This document shows positions 61,755-64,000 of a DNA stretch of 64,000 nucleotides, one piece after another. The stretch covers positions 3,048,501-3,112,500 of the forward strand of contig JBBPUQ010000008.1 in NCBI GenBank assembly GCA_038501195.1, in the 5' to 3' direction. The number at the start of each line of letters is the position of its first letter. The first letter of the stretch is position 1. The position numbers were made by a program, and so were the translations under genes. Source of the DNA: Nemania diffusa. Lineage: Eukaryota > Ascomycota > Sordariomycetes > Xylariales > Xylariaceae. The notes under the pieces are model-generated. The model was not told the origin of the DNA. It did not search any database and saw only the letters and a program-made list of their open reading frames with translations.

Positions 61755-63528
61755 ATGCATCGTTATTCTTGGGCCATTGCCGCCCTGAGCTCTATTTCTC
61801 CAGCCGTGGTGTCTGCGTCTCCCATCGCGTCGCGTGGCCCTAGCTATGTTAGCCATCCAGACAGACTTGACGCCGTCAAGGCAGCCTTCCAGAGATCTTG
61901 GGATGGCTACTACCAATACGCGTTCCCTAATGACAGCCTGAATCCCATCTCCAAGACTTACACCAACGACCGGTAAGAATTGAGGACGATCCCTCGTATG
62001 GCCAGACCACACAGACTAACACGAGCTAAAGAAACGGCTGGGGTGCGAGCGCAGTCGATGCCCTTTCCACTGCCTTGGTCATGAAAAACACTGAGGTCAT
62101 CCACCAGATCGTAGACCACATCAAGACGATCAATTTCAACCAGACAGTAGTGGGCGGCGAGGATGTCTCTCTCTTCGAGACGACTATTCGCTACCTCGGT
62201 GGAATGGTCTCTGGTAATTCATCCCGACTGCCTTGATTCTCTACCATAATTCAAACTAAACAGGAAACAGCTTATGACTTCCTCACGGGTCCCTCCAAAG
62301 GGGTAGTTGATGCGGATTCGGTGCAGGCCATCTTAGACCAGGCCGTTAACCTAGCTGAAGCGCTGAGCGTCGCCTTTGACACGCCTACTGGAGTCCCGAT
62401 TAATGATCTGGTCTTCAACGGCCCCAACGGTCCCGTCACGGCCGATGATACCACGAACGGGATTGCGACGATCGGCACGCTGATTCTGGAGTGGACGCGT
62501 CTGAGCGATCTTACCGGCAACCCCAAGTATGCCAATCTGACACGGACGGGCGAGGAATGGCTCCTGAACGTGCAAAACCCCGAGGTCGGAGAGCCCTACC
62601 CTGGTTTAATCGGCACCAATGTGTACGTTAGTAACGGCACCTTCGCCGATGGCGCTGGTGGTTGGAACGGCGGCGACGATTCCTTCTACGAATATCTCAT
62701 CAAGATGTACATCTACGACACTAGTCGTTTCGGAGCATTGAAAGACCGCTGGATCGCCGCCGTCGACTCATCCATCAAGTACCTCGCCTCCCACCCCACG
62801 AGCAAGCCTGACGTGACCTTCCTGGCCGCGTACAATGGCAAGGGCGAGAGCAATCTCAACTTCGTCTCCTCCCACCGTAAGTTACCCCTAAATCTACACA
62901 TCTTCACAGAAGTCCCGGGCCTTTGCTTGACTAAACAAATCATCCAGTGGCCTGCTTCGACGGCGGAAACATCATCCTCGGCGGCCTGACGCTCGACAAC
63001 CAGGACTACATAGACTTCGGCCTCGAGCTCGTCGCGGGCTGCCACGACACGTACCTGGGCACGGTGACGGGTATCGGCCCGGAGAGCTTCCGGTGGCAGG
63101 ACAGCAAGCTGGGCAACATGACCAACAACGCGCCGGCGCCCAGCGCGTCGGCCGACTTCTACGCCAAGAACGGGTTCTGGATCACGTCGTCGGCGTACAT
63201 CCTGCGGCCCGAGGTCATGGAGAGCTACTACTACGCGTACCGCGCGACGGGCGACCCCAAGTACCAGGACTGGGCCTGGGAGGCCTTCATGAACATCAAC
63301 CGCACCTGCACCGCCGGCGTCGGCTACAGCGCCGTCACCGACGTCAACGCCCCCAACGGCGGCTCCTTCTACGACTCCCAGGAGAGCTTCTGGTTCGCCG
63401 AGGTCCTCAAGTACAGCTACCTCGTCCAGGCCGGCGACGCGCCCTACCAGGTCAGCGCCGACCACAACAACGAGTGGGTCTTCAACACCGAGGCGCACCC
63501 CGTCCGCGTCGCCGGTAAGCCGATCTAG
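61755..63528 (+). CDS. Secreted class I alpha-1,2-mannosidase (GH47)
   Basis: Four exons: 61755-61972, 62032-62213, 62271-62876 and 62948-63528. All introns are GT-AG and the frame is kept; 528 residues. A signal peptide (about residues 1-21, ending SAS) precedes the (alpha/alpha)7 barrel. Diagnostic GH47 pieces are [46 protein letters not shown] with a catalytic acid, [41 protein letters not shown] and the calcium-binding NTEAHPVRV near the end. The family trims alpha-1,2-linked mannose from N-glycans; a signal peptide without a membrane anchor suggests an extracellular form. A GTAAGC directly after [10 protein letters not shown] could be a donor for one more small exon, so the last few residues are uncertain. 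Confidence 0.92.
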
Positions 63529-64000
63529 TCGGATAGGATGTGGGATTTTGTTAATAGATGAAAATACCCTTGGACGGAGGAGAGAGTGAGGCTTTACCTC
63601 ATCGCGTTGTTTTTCCCATGCATGGATAGGCGTTCTATATGGCTACACGTATTATTGAGCATCATCTATAATAGGATTCTTATTTGAAGAAAGCCCTCTA
63701 TTTTGACTCGATCTCTGTGACATTTTTCTAGGGGCAAAGCAATTGCTCTCTCTCTCGCGCGCGCGGGCGCGGGCAGTTATGACATAACCTGTTCAACGTA
63801 GGACAAGGTAACTAGGAACTTTCCGTCTCGCTGTGAATATAGTGTACCCAACAACCAGATCAATGGATTATAGCAGAAAGAAATGCTCTCCAATCCTCGG
63901 AACGCTCTTCTCGTATCGCGCCTTTAGGTTCAACGTTGCGTTACAAACTTTGCTCTAAGGTCGACTATAGACTCGTATTAGCTATTTAGCTCAATACCAG
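63529..64000. other. Downstream region with CT/CG simple repeat
   Basis: No gene seen. A (CT)n run passing into (GC)n lies at about 63746-63775. Confidence 0.55.

Noticed and set aside
62713..63498. 261-codon minus-strand open frame
   Set aside because: Antisense shadow of the well-supported GH47 exons; Val/Gly/Asp-rich with no motifs.

Overview
The window looks like nuclear DNA of a filamentous ascomycete (Pezizomycotina; a Sordariomycete is possible, but the sequence does not settle it). Genes carry short 45-170 bp introns with GTRNGT donors and CTNAC-like branch sites. Their products are typical of such fungi: rhodopsin-domain/PTH11-like membrane proteins, an M35 deuterolysin, a secreted GH47 mannosidase and a 14-TM MFS pump. 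GC-normal DNA alternates sharply with almost pure A+T blocks. Related repeat copies in those blocks differ mainly by C-to-T and G-to-A changes, the signature of repeat-induced point mutation (RIP).

Layout. 1-2.7 kb: minisatellites and the truncated, heavily mutated 3' end of an LTR retrotransposon. 3.3-4.6 kb: a broken rhodopsin-domain gene. 4.6-7.9 kb: gene-poor. 7.9-10.7 kb: an MFS exporter and a SAM-dependent methyltransferase, tail to tail. 11.3-12.1 kb: a second rhodopsin-domain gene cut off at the edge of the next block. 12.1-33.2 kb: a 21 kb A+T block of decayed repeats. It includes a complete LTR retrotransposon outline (26233-32139) with two 306 bp LTRs and a 5 bp target duplication, and two other direct-repeat pairs. 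33.7-34.1 kb: a small gene remnant with three in-frame stops. 34.2-36.9 kb: a thioredoxin-reductase-like flavoprotein gene, head to head with a decayed paralogue. 38.2-38.8 kb: a cupin. 39.2-44.2 kb: a seven-exon gene for a 1457-residue GHKL-ATPase protein of the sacsin/NO VEIN type.

44365-46430 holds the most unusual object: a 2054 bp foldback-like element. It has near-identical terminal inverted repeats of about 39 bp, a 6 bp direct flanking duplication, and two opposing arms of 51 bp tandem units. The units lose G+C steadily toward a core that contains an uninterrupted (TTA)n run of about 76 copies. 46.4-50.6 kb is gene-poor.

The last 13 kb is conventional: deuterolysin, a third rhodopsin-domain protein (intact), a membrane-anchored spermidine-synthase-like protein divergent from the nucleotide-excision-repair subunit Rad10/ERCC1, and a secreted GH47 alpha-mannosidase.

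The damage in the broken genes is mostly of RIP type, and two of them border the 21 kb A+T block, which suggests mutation spreading from repeats into neighbouring single-copy genes. Exon boundaries were read by eye from splice consensus and frame, so they are good models but not proven.
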